A stretch of 64,000 nt of DNA, from NCBI RefSeq assembly GCF_900091465.1, contig NZ_FMHV01000002.1:1240001-1304000 (forward strand). Direction: 5' to 3'. The stretch is from Micromonospora rhizosphaerae (GTDB lineage: Bacteria > Actinomycetota > Actinomycetes > Mycobacteriales > Micromonosporaceae). The translations under genes and the position numbers were made by a program. Below the pieces are notes generated by a model. It was not told the DNA's origin and did not search any database. It saw only the letters and a program-made list of their open reading frames with translations. This document shows positions 9,362 through 20,084 of this stretch, in pieces (position 1 is the first letter of the stretch; every line of letters begins with the position of its first letter).

Positions 9362-11853
9362 TGACCGACGTAGCCAAGCAGACCGAGACCGTCACCCTCA
9401 CCATCGACGGCGTCGAGGTCACCGCCCCCAAGGGCGCCCTGCTGATCCGGGTCGCGGAGCAGCTGGGCACCGAGATCCCCCGCTTCTGCGACCACCCGCT
9501 GCTGGCCCCGGCCGGCGCCTGCCGGCAGTGCCTGGTGGAGGTGGAGGGCCAGCGCAAGCCGGTCGCCTCCTGCACGCAGACCGTCGCCGACGGCATGGTG
9601 GTCCGTACCCAGCTCACCTCTCCGGTCGCCAAGAAGGCGCAGGAGGGGATCATGGAGCTGCTGCTGGTGAACCACCCGCTCGACTGCCCGATGTGTGACA
9701 AGGGCGGTGAGTGCCCGCTGCAGAACCAGGCGATGTCCACCGGCCGGACGGACTCGCGGTTCCACGAGCACAAGCGGGAGTACCCGAAGCCGCTGCCGAT
9801 CAGCACCCAGGTGCTGCTCGACCGCGAGCGCTGCGTGCTCTGCCAGCGGTGCACCCGGTTCTCGGAGGAGATCGCCGGTGACAAGTTCATCGACCTGATG
9901 AACCGGTCGTCCGCCGAGGAGATCAACATCTACCGGGACGACGCGTACGGCGAGGACGGCGACTCCGGGGATGTGCCGTTCAACTCGTACTTCTCCGGGA
10001 ACACCGTGCAGATCTGCCCGGTGGGCGCCCTGACCGGCACCCAGTACCGGTTCCGGGCCCGCCCGTTCGACCTGGTCTCCACCCCGAGTGCCTGCGAGCA
10101 CTGCTCCGCCGGCTGCGCCCAGCGCACCGACTGGCGGCGCGGCAAGGTGCTGCGCCGGTTGGCCGGCGACGACCCGGCGGTGAACGAGGAGTGGAACTGC
10201 GACAAGGGGCGGTGGGGCTTCCAGTACACCCGCGCCTTCGACCGGATCACCACCCCGATGGTCCGCGACGAGCGGACCGGCGAGCTGCGCGAGGCGTCCT
10301 GGAGCGAGGCGCTCACCCGGGCCGCCGAGGGGCTGCGCGCCGCCCGGGACTCTGGCCAGGGCACCGCGGTGCTGACCGGCGGCCGGCTGACCGTCGAGGA
10401 CGCCTACGCGTACGCGAAGTTCGCCCGGGTCGCGCTGAACACCAACGACATCGACTTCCGGGCCCGGCCGGTCTCCCGCGAGGAGGCCGACTTCCTGGCC
10501 AGCAACGTCGCCGGGGTCACCGACGTCACCTACGCGGACGTGGAGAACGCGCCCGCGGTGGTGCTGGTCGGCCTGGAGCCGGAGGAGGAGTGCCCGATCC
10601 TCTTCCTGCGCCTGCGCAAGGCGTACCTGAAGAAGAAGCTGACGGTGTACGCGATCGCGCCGTTCGCGACGCGGGGCCTGGAGAAGCTCGGGGCCAAGCT
10701 GGCCCGGGTGGTGCCGGGCGAGGAGGCCAGCGTGCTGGCCGAGCACGCCACGGTGGCCGAGGCGCTGAGCGCCGAGGGCGCGATCCTGATCGTCGGCGAG
10801 CGGCTGGCCTCCGTGCCGGGCGGACTCTCCGCCGCGGCGGACGTCGCCCGGCGTACCGGGGCGAAGCTGGCCTGGGTGCCGCGGCGCGCGGGCGACCGCG
10901 GCGCGATCGACGCCGGCTGCCTGCCCAACCTGCTCCCCGGTGGCCGCCTGGTCACCGAGCCGGCCGCCCGGGCCGAGCTCGGCGAGGCCTGGGACATCGC
11001 GGCCGGGGTTATCCCGAGCCAGGCCGGCCGGGACACCGACGGCATCATCGCCGCGGCCGCGAACGGCCAGCTCGGCGCGCTGGTGGTGGCCGGCGCCGAC
11101 CCGGCCGACCTGGCCGACCCGCGCCTGGCCGAGCAGGCCCTGGACGCGGTGCCGTTCCTGGTCAGCCTCGAGCAGCGGAACAGCGCGGTGGCCCGCCGGG
11201 CGGACGTGGTCTTCCCGGTCGCGCCGGTGGTCGAGAAGGCCGGCAGCTTCCTGGACTGGGAGGGCCGGCTGCGCACCTTCGAGGCGGTGCTGGAGACCGG
11301 CGCGATGACCGACGGCCGGGTGCTGGACGCGCTCGCCGCGCAGCTCGACGTGCGGCTCGGCACCGGTGACGTGATGGGCGTCCGCCGGGAACTGGGCGCC
11401 CTGCCGCCGACCCGGGTGGACCGCCCGGCCGCGCCGTCCGTCGCGCCGGCGGCGGTGCCGCAGCCCGGCGCCGGCGAGGCCGTGCTGGCCACCTGGCACC
11501 AGCTGATCGACCTGGGCAGCCTGACCGACGGCGACGAGCACCTCGCCGGCACCGCCCGCCCGCCGGTGGTCCGGCTGGGCAAGGGCACCGCCGAGGCGAT
11601 CGGCGTCGCCGACGGTGACCCGGTGACGGTGGGCACCGACCGCGGGGCCGTGACCCTGCCGGCGGCGATCACCGAGATGCCGGACGGCGTCGTCTGGCTG
11701 CCGACGAACTCACCCGGCTCGACCGTGCGGCGCAGCCTCGGCGCGACGTCCGGCGCGGTCGTACGGATCTCCGCTCCCGCCGCGACCGGCCCGGTCGCCG
11801 CGGATGTGGCCGGTCGCCCGGGTCCGCTCCTCAACTCCGGGAGTGTCCAGTGA
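9361..11853 (+). CDS. nuoG: NADH-quinone oxidoreductase subunit G
   Basis: An 830-residue iron-sulfur subunit. The N-terminal ferredoxin-like domain has 2Fe-2S ligands in [15 protein letters not shown], then the [17 protein letters not shown] block and CVLCQRC for clusters N4/N5. Residues ~245-285 hold a further CEHCSAGC...CDKGR set, matching the extra cluster N7 found in some bacterial NuoG. The rest is the molybdopterin-oxidoreductase-like domain that no longer binds molybdenum, with an Ala-rich C-terminus. One-base TAATG coupling with nuoF and GTGA coupling with nuoH are visible. Confidence 0.96.
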   Translation: MTDVAKQTETVTLTIDGVEVTAPKGALLIRVAEQLGTEIPRFCDHPLLAPAGACRQCLVEVEGQRKPVASCTQTVADGMVVRTQLTSPVAKKAQEGIMELLLVNHPLDCPMCDKGGECPLQNQAMSTGRTDSRFHEHKREYPKPLPISTQVLLDRERCVLCQRCTRFSEEIAGDKFIDLMNRSSAEEINIYRDDAYGEDGDSGDVPFNSYFSGNTVQICPVGALTGTQYRFRARPFDLVSTPSACEHCSAGCAQRTDWRRGKVLRRLAGDDPAVNEEWNCDKGRWGFQYTRAFDRITTPMVRDERTGELREASWSEALTRAAEGLRAARDSGQGTAVLTGGRLTVEDAYAYAKFARVALNTNDIDFRARPVSREEADFLASNVAGVTDVTYADVENAPAVVLVGLEPEEECPILFLRLRKAYLKKKLTVYAIAPFATRGLEKLGAKLARVVPGEEASVLAEHATVAEALSAEGAILIVGERLASVPGGLSAAADVARRTGAKLAWVPRRAGDRGAIDAGCLPNLLPGGRLVTEPAARAELGEAWDIAAGVIPSQAGRDTDGIIAAAANGQLGALVVAGADPADLADPRLAEQALDAVPFLVSLEQRNSAVARRADVVFPVAPVVEKAGSFLDWEGRLRTFEAVLETGAMTDGRVLDALAAQLDVRLGTGDVMGVRRELGALPPTRVDRPAAPSVAPAAVPQPGAGEAVLATWHQLIDLGSLTDGDEHLAGTARPPVVRLGKGTAEAIGVADGDPVTVGTDRGAVTLPAAITEMPDGVVWLPTNSPGSTVRRSLGATSGAVVRISAPAATGPVAADVAGRPGPLLNSGSVQ

Positions 11854-13202
11854 ACCTCTATCTCGCCGCGCAGGACCCGACGCTGGCCGACTTCGGCAAG
11901 GATCCGTGGTGGCTGGTCCTCGGCAAGATCCTCTTCGCCTTCGTCTTCGGTCTGCTGGCCACGCTGCTCGGCGTCTGGTTCGAGCGGCGGGTCGTCGGCT
12001 TCATGCAGGTGCGGCCCGGCCCCAACCAGGTCGGCCCGTTCGGCCTGCTGCAGACGCTCGCCGACGGTCTGAAGATGGCCTTCAAGGAGGACATCCTCCC
12101 GCGGACGGCCGACAAGGTGGTCTTCTTCTTCGCGCCGACCATCTCGGTGATCTGCGCGGTCACCGCGCTGTCGGTGGTGCCGTTCGGCCCGATGGTGAGC
12201 ATCTTCGGCCACCACACGCCGCTGCAGGTCACCGACGTGTCGGTGGCGGTGCTGGTGATTCTCGCCTGCTCCTCCATGGGCATCTACGGCATCGTGCTCG
12301 GCGGCTGGGCCTCCGGCTCGACGTACCCGCTGCTCGGTGGTCTGCGGTCCAGCGCCCAGATGATCTCGTACGAGGTCGCCATGGGGCTGAGCATCGTGGC
12401 GGTGTTCATGACCGCCGGCACGATGTCCACCAGCGGGATCGTCGCCGCGCAGGGCGACGCCACCCGGCTGACCGTCCTGGGCACCGAGATCCCGGCGCCG
12501 GGCTGGTACGCGATCCTGCTGCTGCCCAGCTTCATCATCTTCTTCATCGCCACCGTCGGTGAGACCAACCGGGCGCCGTTCGACCTGCCCGAGGCGGAAT
12601 CGGAGCTGGTCGCGGGCTTCATGACCGAGTACAGCTCGCTGAAGTTCGCGCTCTTCATGCTCTCCGAGTACGTCTCGATGGTGACCATGTCCGCGGTCAC
12701 CACCACGCTGTTCCTCGGCGGCTGGCGGGCACCCTGGCCGATCACCCTGTGGTCGGGCGCCAACTCGGGTTGGTGGCCGATGCTGTGGTTCTTCGGCAAG
12801 GTGCTGATCCTGGTCTTCGTCTTCGTCTGGCTGCGGGGCACGCTGCCCCGGCTCCGTTACGACCAGTTCATGCGCTTCGGCTGGAAGGTCCTGCTCCCGA
12901 TCAACCTGGTCTGGATCCTGGTCCTCTCCGGGCTGCGCTCGGTCGAGGACTGGCAGACCCGGGACCGGCTGCTCGCCACCGCGATCGGCGCGGGCGTGCT
13001 GCTGCTGGCCACGCTCTTCTGGCCGAGCCGGAAGAAGGAACCGAAGCCGACGGTCCAGGAACAGGTCAACAGCCGTCCGCACGGCAGCTTCCCGCTGCCC
13101 CCGATGGACCTGCAGGTACCACCGAGCCCGCGCACCAAGCGCGTGGTCGCCGAGCGGGAGCCGGCCAACATCGCCGCCGGCTCGGACTCCAGGGAGGTGT
13201 GA
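11850..13202 (+). CDS. nuoH: NADH-quinone oxidoreductase subunit H
   Basis: A 450-residue membrane subunit connecting the peripheral arm to the pump and forming much of the quinone tunnel. Eight or more hydrophobic helices are visible, with the conserved segments [32 protein letters not shown] and [13 protein letters not shown]. About 70 residues of hydrophilic tail after residue ~390 are typical of actinobacteria. The start is GTG within the nuoG stop; nuoI begins two bases after its stop. Confidence 0.97.
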   Translation: MNLYLAAQDPTLADFGKDPWWLVLGKILFAFVFGLLATLLGVWFERRVVGFMQVRPGPNQVGPFGLLQTLADGLKMAFKEDILPRTADKVVFFFAPTISVICAVTALSVVPFGPMVSIFGHHTPLQVTDVSVAVLVILACSSMGIYGIVLGGWASGSTYPLLGGLRSSAQMISYEVAMGLSIVAVFMTAGTMSTSGIVAAQGDATRLTVLGTEIPAPGWYAILLLPSFIIFFIATVGETNRAPFDLPEAESELVAGFMTEYSSLKFALFMLSEYVSMVTMSAVTTTLFLGGWRAPWPITLWSGANSGWWPMLWFFGKVLILVFVFVWLRGTLPRLRYDQFMRFGWKVLLPINLVWILVLSGLRSVEDWQTRDRLLATAIGAGVLLLATLFWPSRKKEPKPTVQEQVNSRPHGSFPLPPMDLQVPPSPRTKRVVAEREPANIAAGSDSREV

Positions 13203-13203
13203 C

Positions 13204-13845
13204 GTGGGCGCGATCACCGGAACGTTCAAGGGCTTCGGGGTCACCTTCTCGCACATGTTCAGGAAGGTCGTCACCACCGACTACCCGTTCAAGCCGCCGG
13301 TCTCGGCGCCGCGCTACCACGGGCGGCACATCCTCAACCGGCACCCGGACGGGCTGGAGAAGTGCATCGGGTGCGAGCTCTGCGCCTGGGCCTGCCCGGC
13401 CGACGCGATCTACGTGGAGGGTGGCGACAACACCGAGGATCAGCGCTTCTCCCCGGGTGAGCGGTACGCCAGCGTCTACCAGATCAACTACGCCCGCTGC
13501 ATCTTCTGCGGGCTCTGCATCGAGGCCTGCCCGACCCGTTCGCTCACCATGAGCAACGAGTACGAGTTGGCCCGGGACAACCGGCAGGACCTGATCTTCA
13601 CCAAGGAGCAGCTGCTCGCGCCGCTGCTGCCGGGGATGGAGCAGCCGCCGCACCCGATGCGGCTGGGCGACAGCGAGAAGGACTACTACGTCGGCGGGCT
13701 GACCAACCCGGGTACCTCGGCCGGTGCCGAGCACTCCCCGATGGGGCCGGGCCGGTACCAGCTGGACGAGCACCCCGGCGTGACGTTCCCGGGCGCCGAG
13801 CAGGCCGCCCAGCGGGCTGCGGCAGGCAAGGGAGACACGGCATGA
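13204..13845 (+). CDS. nuoI: NADH-quinone oxidoreductase subunit I
   Basis: A 213-residue ferredoxin-like subunit with two 4Fe-4S clusters (N6a, N6b). Both ligand sets are intact: [13 protein letters not shown] near residues 56-68 and [13 protein letters not shown] near 100-112. The electrons pass from these to N2 in NuoB. The start is GTG with an AGGGAGG site overlapping the end of nuoH. The C-terminal ~70 residues are a loosely conserved extension. ATGA overlap with nuoJ. Confidence 0.97.
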   Translation: MGAITGTFKGFGVTFSHMFRKVVTTDYPFKPPVSAPRYHGRHILNRHPDGLEKCIGCELCAWACPADAIYVEGGDNTEDQRFSPGERYASVYQINYARCIFCGLCIEACPTRSLTMSNEYELARDNRQDLIFTKEQLLAPLLPGMEQPPHPMRLGDSEKDYYVGGLTNPGTSAGAEHSPMGPGRYQLDEHPGVTFPGAEQAAQRAAAGKGDTA

Positions 13846-14615
13846 CCACGCAGACTGTGCTCGCCGAGGCGGCCTCGGTCTCCGGCGGCGAGGCGGTGAC
13901 CTTCTGGATCCTCGCCCCGCTGGCGCTGATCGGCGCGATCGGCATGGTGTGGGCCCGCAACGCGGTTCACTCGGCGCTCTGGCTGGTGCTGACCATGCTC
14001 TGCCTGGGCGTGTTCTACGTGCTCCAGGCGGGCCCGTTCATCGGCATGGTGCAGATCATCGTCTACACCGGCGCGATCATGATGCTCTTCCTGTTCGTGC
14101 TGATGCTGGTGGGCCGGGACGCCTCGGACTCGCTGATCGAGACGCTGCGCGGGCAGCGGACCGCCGCGGTGGTGCTCGGGCTCGGCTTCGCCGGCCTGGT
14201 CGGCAGCGGCATCTACCGGGCCCTCAACGGCGTCCAGGCGGTCGGCCTGCAACAGGCCAACGCCGAGGGGAACGTGCAGGGCATCGCCCGGCTGCTCTTC
14301 ACCAAGTACGTCTTCGCCTTCGAGCTGACCTCGGCGCTGCTGATCACGGCGGCCGTCGGCGCGATGGTGCTGGCGCACGTCGAGCGGCGCAAGGAGGACC
14401 GGATGGACCAGGTCGCCACCATGAAGGCCCGGTTCCGCCCCGGCAACTACCCCGGCCCGAAGCCCGGTCCGGGTGTCTTCGCCACCTCAACCTCGGTGGC
14501 CACCCCGGCCCGCCTGCCCGACGGCCGGCTGACCGAGCGCAGCATCCCGGAGATCCTGCCGGCCCGCGAGCTGAGCGCCGAGGAGACCTCGCTGAAGGGG
14601 ACGGACAAGAAGTGA
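13842..14615 (+). CDS. nuoJ: NADH-quinone oxidoreductase subunit J
   Basis: A 257-residue membrane subunit with five predicted helices in residues ~20-185, including the family segment [20 protein letters not shown], in which the pi-bulge helix couples quinone chemistry to pumping. The last ~70 residues are hydrophilic (Pro/Gly/Arg-rich) and not part of the core family. It is translationally coupled to nuoI (ATGA) and nuoK (GTGA). Confidence 0.95.
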   Translation: MTTQTVLAEAASVSGGEAVTFWILAPLALIGAIGMVWARNAVHSALWLVLTMLCLGVFYVLQAGPFIGMVQIIVYTGAIMMLFLFVLMLVGRDASDSLIETLRGQRTAAVVLGLGFAGLVGSGIYRALNGVQAVGLQQANAEGNVQGIARLLFTKYVFAFELTSALLITAAVGAMVLAHVERRKEDRMDQVATMKARFRPGNYPGPKPGPGVFATSTSVATPARLPDGRLTERSIPEILPARELSAEETSLKGTDKK

Positions 14616-14911
14616 CCCCGGACTACTACCTGATCCTCGCCGCGGTGCTGTTCACCATCGGTGCCGTCGGCGTGCTGATCCGGCGTAACGCGATCGTCCT
14701 GTTCATGTGCGTCGAGCTGATGCTCAACGCGGCCAACCTGGCGCTGGTCACCTTCAGCCGGATCAACGGCGACCTGAACGGCCAGATCATGGCGTTCTTC
14801 GTGATGGTGGTAGCCGCGGCCGAGGTCGTGGTCGGGCTCGCGATCATCATGTCGATCTTCCGGACTCGGCGCTCCGCGAGCGTCGACGACGCCAACCTGC
14901 TGAAGTACTAG
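14612..14911 (+). CDS. nuoK: NADH-quinone oxidoreductase subunit K
   Basis: A 99-residue, three-helix membrane subunit of the usual family length. The two membrane glutamates that carry protons are visible, one in [12 protein letters not shown] and one in [14 protein letters not shown] 14612 overlaps the nuoJ stop; a longer upstream reading in this frame is only the shadow of nuoJ. Eleven bases separate it from nuoL. Confidence 0.96.
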   Translation: MTPDYYLILAAVLFTIGAVGVLIRRNAIVLFMCVELMLNAANLALVTFSRINGDLNGQIMAFFVMVVAAAEVVVGLAIIMSIFRTRRSASVDDANLLKY

Positions 14912-14922
14912 AGGGGCCTGCG

Positions 14923-16848
14923 GTGGAAGAGACTGTGCAGTTTGCTTCGGCCAGTGGGTTGCTCGGCAGCGTCTGGCTGCTGGTGGCGATCCCGCTGGTC
15001 AGTGCGGCGATCCTGCTGCTGCTCGGCCGGCGGGCCGACCGCTGGGGGCACTGGCTGGGGGTGGCCAGCATCGGCCTCGCCTTCGTGCTGGGCCTGACCT
15101 ACTTCTTCCAGCTGGGCGGCCTGGAGAACAAGCAGGTCGAGCTGAGCCTCTGGGACTTCCTCGCGGTCGGCGACTTCAAGGTTGACTTCGGCCTGCTCTT
15201 CGACCCGCTGGCCGCGGTCTTCGTGCTCCTGATCACCGGGGTGGGCTTCCTGATCCACCTGTACGCGGTCGAGTACATGGCGCACGACGAGGGCCGGCGA
15301 CGGTTCTTCGGGTACTTCAACCTGTTCGTCGCCGCGATGCTCCTGCTGGTGCTGGGCAACAACTACGTGATGCTCTACTTCGGCTGGGAGGGCGTCGGTC
15401 TGGCGTCGTACCTGCTGATCTCCTTCTGGTACGGGCGGCCGAGCGCGGCCACCGCCGGCAAGAAGGCGTTCCTGATGAACCGGGTCGGCGACGCCGGCCT
15501 GGCCATCGGCATCTTCATCATGTTCGCCACCCTCGGCACCACCCAGTACGACGAGGTCTTCAACGGGGTCGGCTCCCTGACCGCGACCACCGTGCTGGTG
15601 CTCGGCCTGCTGCTGCTGCTCGGCGCGACCGGCAAGTCCGGTCAGTTCCCGCTGCAGGCGTGGCTGCCGGACGCGATGGAGGGCCCGACCCCGGTGTCGG
15701 CGCTCATCCACGCGGCCACCATGGTCACCGCGGGCGTGTACCTGATCGCCCGCTCCAACCCGATCTTCTCGGCCAACCACACGCTGCAGCTCGTGGTGGT
15801 CAGCGTCGGCGCGCTGACCCTGCTGATCGGCTGCATCATCGGCGCGGCCAAGGACGACATCAAGCGGGTGCTGGCCTGGTCCACGGTGAGCCAGATCGGC
15901 TACATGTTCCTGGGCGTCGGGCTCGGCGGCGCGGCGTACGCGCTGGCCATCGTCCACCTGCTGGCGCACGGCTTCTTCAAGGCCAACATGTTCCTCGGCG
16001 CCGGCTCGGTCATGCACGGCATGAACGACCAGGTGGACATCCGCCGCTTCGGCAACCTGTCCAAGTACATGAAGACCACCTGGCTGACCTTCATGATGGG
16101 CTGGCTGGCGATCATCGGCATCCCTCCGCTGTCCGGCTACTTCTCGAAGGAGCCGATCATCGCGGCCGCGTTCGAGCGGGAGGGCTGGACCGCCTGGCTC
16201 TTCGGCGGCGCGGCGCTGCTCGGCGCGGGGCTGACCGCCTTCTACATGACCCGGCTCTTCGTGCTCACCTTCCACGGCCCGGCCCGCTGGACCGAGGACA
16301 TCGAGCACCCGCACGAGTCGCCGAGGCTGATGACCGTTCCGCTGATCCTGCTGGCGATCGGTTCGGTCGCCGCGGGTGCGCTGATGGCCAGCTCGGTCCC
16401 GCACTGGCTCGAGGCGACCGCCGGGCTCGGCGGTCAGGAGGCGGCGCACGAGCCGGTCCTCGCGCACTGGCTGATCACCGTGCTCTCCATCCTGGTCACG
16501 GTCGCCGGCGCCGGGCTGGCGTGGTTCCTGTTCCGCGCCGGCACGGCCACCGAGCCGCAGCCGGCCGGGGTGCTGGTGACCGCCGCCCGCCGCAACCTCT
16601 ACACCGACGCCTTCAACGAGGCGGTCTTCGAGAAGCCGGGCGTCTTCCTCACCCGAGCGCTGGTCTACCTCGACAACCGGGGCGTCGACGGGCTGGTCAA
16701 CGGCCTCGCCGCCGCGGTCGGCGGTGGCTCCGGCCGGCTCCGGCGGCTGCAGACCGGCTTCGTGCGGTCGTACGCGACCTCGATCCTGACCGGCGCGCTG
16801 CTGGTGCTGGCGGCGTTCCTGGCGGTGCAGGCGGGGTGGCTGGCGTGA
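14923..16848 (+). CDS. nuoL: NADH-quinone oxidoreductase subunit L
   Basis: A 641-residue antiporter-like pump subunit, the distal one of three, with about 16 helices and the long lateral helix near the C-terminus. Conserved blocks include YFGWEGVGLASYLLI, the GKSGQFPLQAWLPDAMEGPT block with the channel lysine, and AATMVTAGVYLI. GTG 14923 is taken as start since it begins just before the first helix, with a GGGG-rich weak ribosome site; the frame continues upstream only through nuoK. Its stop overlaps a 22-codon mini-ORF. Confidence 0.96.
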   Translation: MEETVQFASASGLLGSVWLLVAIPLVSAAILLLLGRRADRWGHWLGVASIGLAFVLGLTYFFQLGGLENKQVELSLWDFLAVGDFKVDFGLLFDPLAAVFVLLITGVGFLIHLYAVEYMAHDEGRRRFFGYFNLFVAAMLLLVLGNNYVMLYFGWEGVGLASYLLISFWYGRPSAATAGKKAFLMNRVGDAGLAIGIFIMFATLGTTQYDEVFNGVGSLTATTVLVLGLLLLLGATGKSGQFPLQAWLPDAMEGPTPVSALIHAATMVTAGVYLIARSNPIFSANHTLQLVVVSVGALTLLIGCIIGAAKDDIKRVLAWSTVSQIGYMFLGVGLGGAAYALAIVHLLAHGFFKANMFLGAGSVMHGMNDQVDIRRFGNLSKYMKTTWLTFMMGWLAIIGIPPLSGYFSKEPIIAAAFEREGWTAWLFGGAALLGAGLTAFYMTRLFVLTFHGPARWTEDIEHPHESPRLMTVPLILLAIGSVAAGALMASSVPHWLEATAGLGGQEAAHEPVLAHWLITVLSILVTVAGAGLAWFLFRAGTATEPQPAGVLVTAARRNLYTDAFNEAVFEKPGVFLTRALVYLDNRGVDGLVNGLAAAVGGGSGRLRRLQTGFVRSYATSILTGALLVLAAFLAVQAGWLA

Positions 16849-16913
16849 TCGACCTCTTCCCGGCCGCCCCCGCCGGCGGACCACGCAGTGACGACGGAGG
16901 TAAGGCCGAATAA
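16845..16913 (+). CDS. Possible 22-codon coupling peptide between nuoL and nuoM
   Basis: A GTG at 16845 overlaps the nuoL stop (GTGA), and the short frame ends in TAA at 16911-16913, overlapping the nuoM ATG by one base. The encoded 22 residues (start MIDLFPAAPAGG, end GGKAE) resemble no family. It may be translated simply to carry ribosomes from nuoL to nuoM; the nuoM GGAGG lies inside it. It could equally be plain spacer. Confidence 0.3.
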   Translation: MIDLFPAAPAGGPRSDDGGKAE

Positions 16914-18445
16914 TGTCCAACTTCCCGTTCCTCTCGGTGCTGACCGTGGCACCGCTGGTCGGCGCCCTGGTCGTGGCGCTCCTGCCACGCCGCCGGCCGG
17001 AGCTGGCCAAGCAGGTGGCGTTCGGCTGGTCGCTGCTGGTGCTGGTGCTGTCGGTGATCATGTGGATCACCTTCCAGACCGACGGTGACCGGTTCCAGTT
17101 CCGCGAGTCGTACCCGTGGATCCCGAACTGGGGCGTCAACTTCACCTTCGCCGCCGACGGCATCGCGCTGGTCATGCTGATGCTGATCGCGGTGCTGGTG
17201 CCGCTGGTGATCCTGGCCTCCTGGCACGACGCCGAGTCGTCCCGGCGGTCCGTGCCGGTCTACTTCGCCCTGCTGCTCGTCCTCGAGTGCACGATGATCG
17301 GCGTCTTCGCCGCCGCCGACGTCTTCCTGTTCTACGTATTCTTCGAGGTCATGCTCGTGCCGATGTACTTCCTCATCGGCAGCTACGGCGGCCACCAGCG
17401 GCAGTACGCGGCAGTCAAGTTCTTCCTCTACTCGCTGGTCGGCGGCCTGTTCATGCTGGCCGCGGTGATCGGCCTCTGGGTGGTCGGCGGGAAGACCTTC
17501 GACTGGCAGGCGCTGAGCCAGGTGGACATCTCCACCGGCACCGAGCGCTGGCTGTTCCTCGGCTTCTTCCTCGCGTTCGCGATCAAGGCGCCGTTCTTCC
17601 CGTTCCACACCTGGCTGCCGGACGCCGGTGGCGCGGCCCCGGCCGGTGCCGCGGCGCTGCTGGTCGGCGTGCTGGACAAGGTCGGCACGTTCGGCATCCT
17701 GCGGTACTGCCTGCCGCTGTTCCCCGAGGCGTCGAAATGGTTCGCCCCGTGGGCGCTGGCGCTGGGCCTGATCGGCATCATCTACGCCGCGCTGCTGGCG
17801 GTCGGCCAGAACGACCTCAAGCGGCTGGTGTCCTACACCTCGATCGCGCACTTCGGCTTCATCGGGGTCGGCATCTTCGCCTTCACCACCCAGGCCGGCA
17901 CCGGCGCGGTGCTCTACATGCTCAACCACGGCCTGGCCACCGGCCTGCTCTTCCTGGTGGTCGGCATGCTGATCGCCCGCCGCGGGTCGGCCCTGATCAG
18001 CGACTTCGGCGGCGCGGGCAAGCTGGTGCCGCTGCTGGCCGGGGTGCTCTTCTTCGCCGGTCTCGCCTCGCTGGCGCTGCCCGGCACCGCGCCGTTCGTC
18101 TCCGAGTTCCTGGTGCTGGTCGGCACCTTCACCACCAACAAGCCGGCCGCGGTGATCGCCACGCTCGGCATCATCCTGGCCGCGGCGTACGTGCTGTGGA
18201 TGGTGCAGCGCACCACCCAGGGCACGCTCAACCCGGCCTTGGAGGAGGTCGAGGGCATGCGCCGGGACCTCAGCCTGCGCGAGAAGGTCGTGGTCGCCCC
18301 GCTGATCGCGCTCATCGTGCTGCTCGGCTTCTACCCCAAGCCGGTCACCGATGTCATCAACCCCGCCGTCCGGGCGACCATGCAGGACGTCGGCAAGACC
18401 GATCCCGCCCCTGAGGTCGGCAGCGTCCAGGAGGCCGCGAAGTGA
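16913..18445 (+). CDS. nuoM: NADH-quinone oxidoreductase subunit M
   Basis: A 510-residue antiporter-like pump subunit with about 14 helices. The family block FFEVMLVPMYFLIG, the APFFPFHTWLPDA segment with the pumping residues, and the LKRLVSYTSIAHFGF block are all present. ATG 16913 follows a GGAGG about 12 bases upstream. The stop overlaps nuoN (GTGA). The length is normal. Confidence 0.97.
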   Translation: MSNFPFLSVLTVAPLVGALVVALLPRRRPELAKQVAFGWSLLVLVLSVIMWITFQTDGDRFQFRESYPWIPNWGVNFTFAADGIALVMLMLIAVLVPLVILASWHDAESSRRSVPVYFALLLVLECTMIGVFAAADVFLFYVFFEVMLVPMYFLIGSYGGHQRQYAAVKFFLYSLVGGLFMLAAVIGLWVVGGKTFDWQALSQVDISTGTERWLFLGFFLAFAIKAPFFPFHTWLPDAGGAAPAGAAALLVGVLDKVGTFGILRYCLPLFPEASKWFAPWALALGLIGIIYAALLAVGQNDLKRLVSYTSIAHFGFIGVGIFAFTTQAGTGAVLYMLNHGLATGLLFLVVGMLIARRGSALISDFGGAGKLVPLLAGVLFFAGLASLALPGTAPFVSEFLVLVGTFTTNKPAAVIATLGIILAAAYVLWMVQRTTQGTLNPALEEVEGMRRDLSLREKVVVAPLIALIVLLGFYPKPVTDVINPAVRATMQDVGKTDPAPEVGSVQEAAK

Positions 18446-19995
18446 CCGAGCTCAAGTTGCCGTCGATCGACTACGCGGCGCTCGCTCCGATCCTGATCAT
18501 GCTGGGCGCCGCCCTGGTCGGCGTCCTGGTCGAGGCGTTCGTGCCGCGGCGCCTGCGCAACGGGGTGCAGCTGCTGCTCGCCCTGCTGGCCGTGCTCGGC
18601 GCGCTGACCATGGTGATCCTGAACGCCGACGACCGCCTGCTCACCGCCGGCCAGGCGATCGCCGTGGACGGGCCGACGCTCTTCCTCCAGGGCGCCATCC
18701 TGGTCCTCGCCGCGATGGCGCTGCTGCTCATCGGTGAGCGCTCGGTCGAGCGCGGCGGGGCGTTCGTGGCGCACGCCGCGGTCACCGCCGAGTCGCTCGA
18801 CGACCGGCGCCAGGCCGCGCGCGCCAGCGGCGCCACCGAGGTGTACCCGCTGGCCACGTTCGCCATCGGCGGCATGCTGATCTTCGTGGCGGCGAACGAC
18901 CTGCTGACCATGTTCATCGCGCTCGAGGTCTTCTCGCTGCCGCTCTACCTGCTCTGCGCGCTGGCCCGCCGCCGGCGGCTGCTGAGCCAGGAGGCCGCGC
19001 TGAAGTACTTCATGCTCGGCGCGTACGCCTCGGCGTTCTTCCTCTTCGGCGTGGCCCTGATCTACGGCTTCACCTCCGGCATCCCGGGCCGGGTGGCCGG
19101 GGTCGACTTCGCCACCGTGCACGCCGCGGTCACCGACTCGCCGGCCAGCCCGGTGCTGCTCTTCGCCGGCATGGCCCTGCTCGCCATCGGCCTGCTCTTC
19201 AAGGCCGCCGCGGCGCCGTTCCACGTCTGGACGCCGGACGTCTACCAGGGCGCTCCGACGCCGGTGACCGGCTTCATGGCCGCCTGCACCAAGGTCGCCG
19301 CGTTCGGCGCATTGCTTCGGGTCTTCCACGTGGCCTTCTCCGGCGCCGCCTGGGACTTCACCCCGGTGCTCGGCGCGGTGGCGGTGCTGACCATGCTGGT
19401 CGGCGCGGTGCTGGCGGTCACCCAGACGGACATCAAGCGCCTGCTGGCCTACTCGTCGATCGCGAACGCCGGCTACCTGCTGGTGGGCGTGTTGGCGCCG
19501 AGCAAGGACGGGCTCTCCGGCACGATGTTCTACCTGGTCGCGTACGGCTTCTCGGTGCTCGCCGCGTTCGCCGTGGTGACCCTGGTCCGGGACGAGAACG
19601 GGGAGGCCACCCACCTGTCCCGCTGGGCCGGGCTGGGCCGGCGGTCGCCGTTCTTCGCCGCGGTCTTCACCTTCATCCTGCTGGCCTTCGCCGGCATCCC
19701 GCTGACCAGCGGGTTCACCAGCAAGTTCGCCGTCTTCGCCCCGGCGCTGGACGCGAACCAGGCCTGGCTGGTGATCGCCGGTGTGCTGACCAGCATGGTG
19801 CTGGCCTTCCCGTACCTGCGGGTCGTGGTGATGATGTGGCTCTCCGAGCCGGGCGACGCCACCCCGACGGTCACCGTGCCGGGCGCGCTCACCTCGGCGG
19901 CCCTGGTGATCGGCGTGCTGGCCACCCTGGTCCTGGGCGTCGCGCCGGCACCGCTGCTCGACCTGGCCAACGGTGCCGCCGAATTCGTGCGATGA
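18442..19995 (+). CDS. nuoN: NADH-quinone oxidoreductase subunit N
   Basis: A 517-residue pump subunit with about 14 helices; blocks such as FIALEVFSLPLYLLCAL, AAAPFHVWTPDVYQGAPTPV and DIKRLLAYSSIANAGYLL identify the family. A hydrophilic stretch around residues 100-130 (ERGGAFVAHAAVTAESLDDRR) is an insertion typical of actinobacterial NuoN. It is the last gene of the operon; a 15-bp hairpin follows 14 bases after the stop. Confidence 0.97.
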   Translation: MTELKLPSIDYAALAPILIMLGAALVGVLVEAFVPRRLRNGVQLLLALLAVLGALTMVILNADDRLLTAGQAIAVDGPTLFLQGAILVLAAMALLLIGERSVERGGAFVAHAAVTAESLDDRRQAARASGATEVYPLATFAIGGMLIFVAANDLLTMFIALEVFSLPLYLLCALARRRRLLSQEAALKYFMLGAYASAFFLFGVALIYGFTSGIPGRVAGVDFATVHAAVTDSPASPVLLFAGMALLAIGLLFKAAAAPFHVWTPDVYQGAPTPVTGFMAACTKVAAFGALLRVFHVAFSGAAWDFTPVLGAVAVLTMLVGAVLAVTQTDIKRLLAYSSIANAGYLLVGVLAPSKDGLSGTMFYLVAYGFSVLAAFAVVTLVRDENGEATHLSRWAGLGRRSPFFAAVFTFILLAFAGIPLTSGFTSKFAVFAPALDANQAWLVIAGVLTSMVLAFPYLRVVVMMWLSEPGDATPTVTVPGALTSAALVIGVLATLVLGVAPAPLLDLANGAAEFVR

Positions 19996-20009
19996 CAGAG
20001 GTTCTCCCA

Positions 20010-20045
20010 CCGGGGGCCGGTACGCCGTGGCGTACCGGCCCCCGG
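20010..20045 (+). terminator. Terminator of the nuo operon
   Basis: A perfect 15-bp inverted repeat (20010-20024 with 20031-20045) and a 6-base loop lie between nuoN and the polyprenyl synthase gene. It probably ends most nuo transcripts, so the next gene would need its own promoter or read-through. Confidence 0.8.
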
Positions 20046-20084
20046 TCCGTATCCCCCTCTCCGGGCAGGTCGAACGGGTGTGGC

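Noticed and set aside
13949..14611. A long plus frame leading into nuoK
   Set aside because: It is the +1 shadow of nuoJ. NuoK homology begins exactly at GTG 14612, with normal family length.
14908..17175. Long minus-strand open frame of about 755 codons opposite nuoL and nuoM
   Set aside because: It lies antisense to well-identified nuo genes, has no family resemblance, and such frames are common where third positions are GC-saturated.
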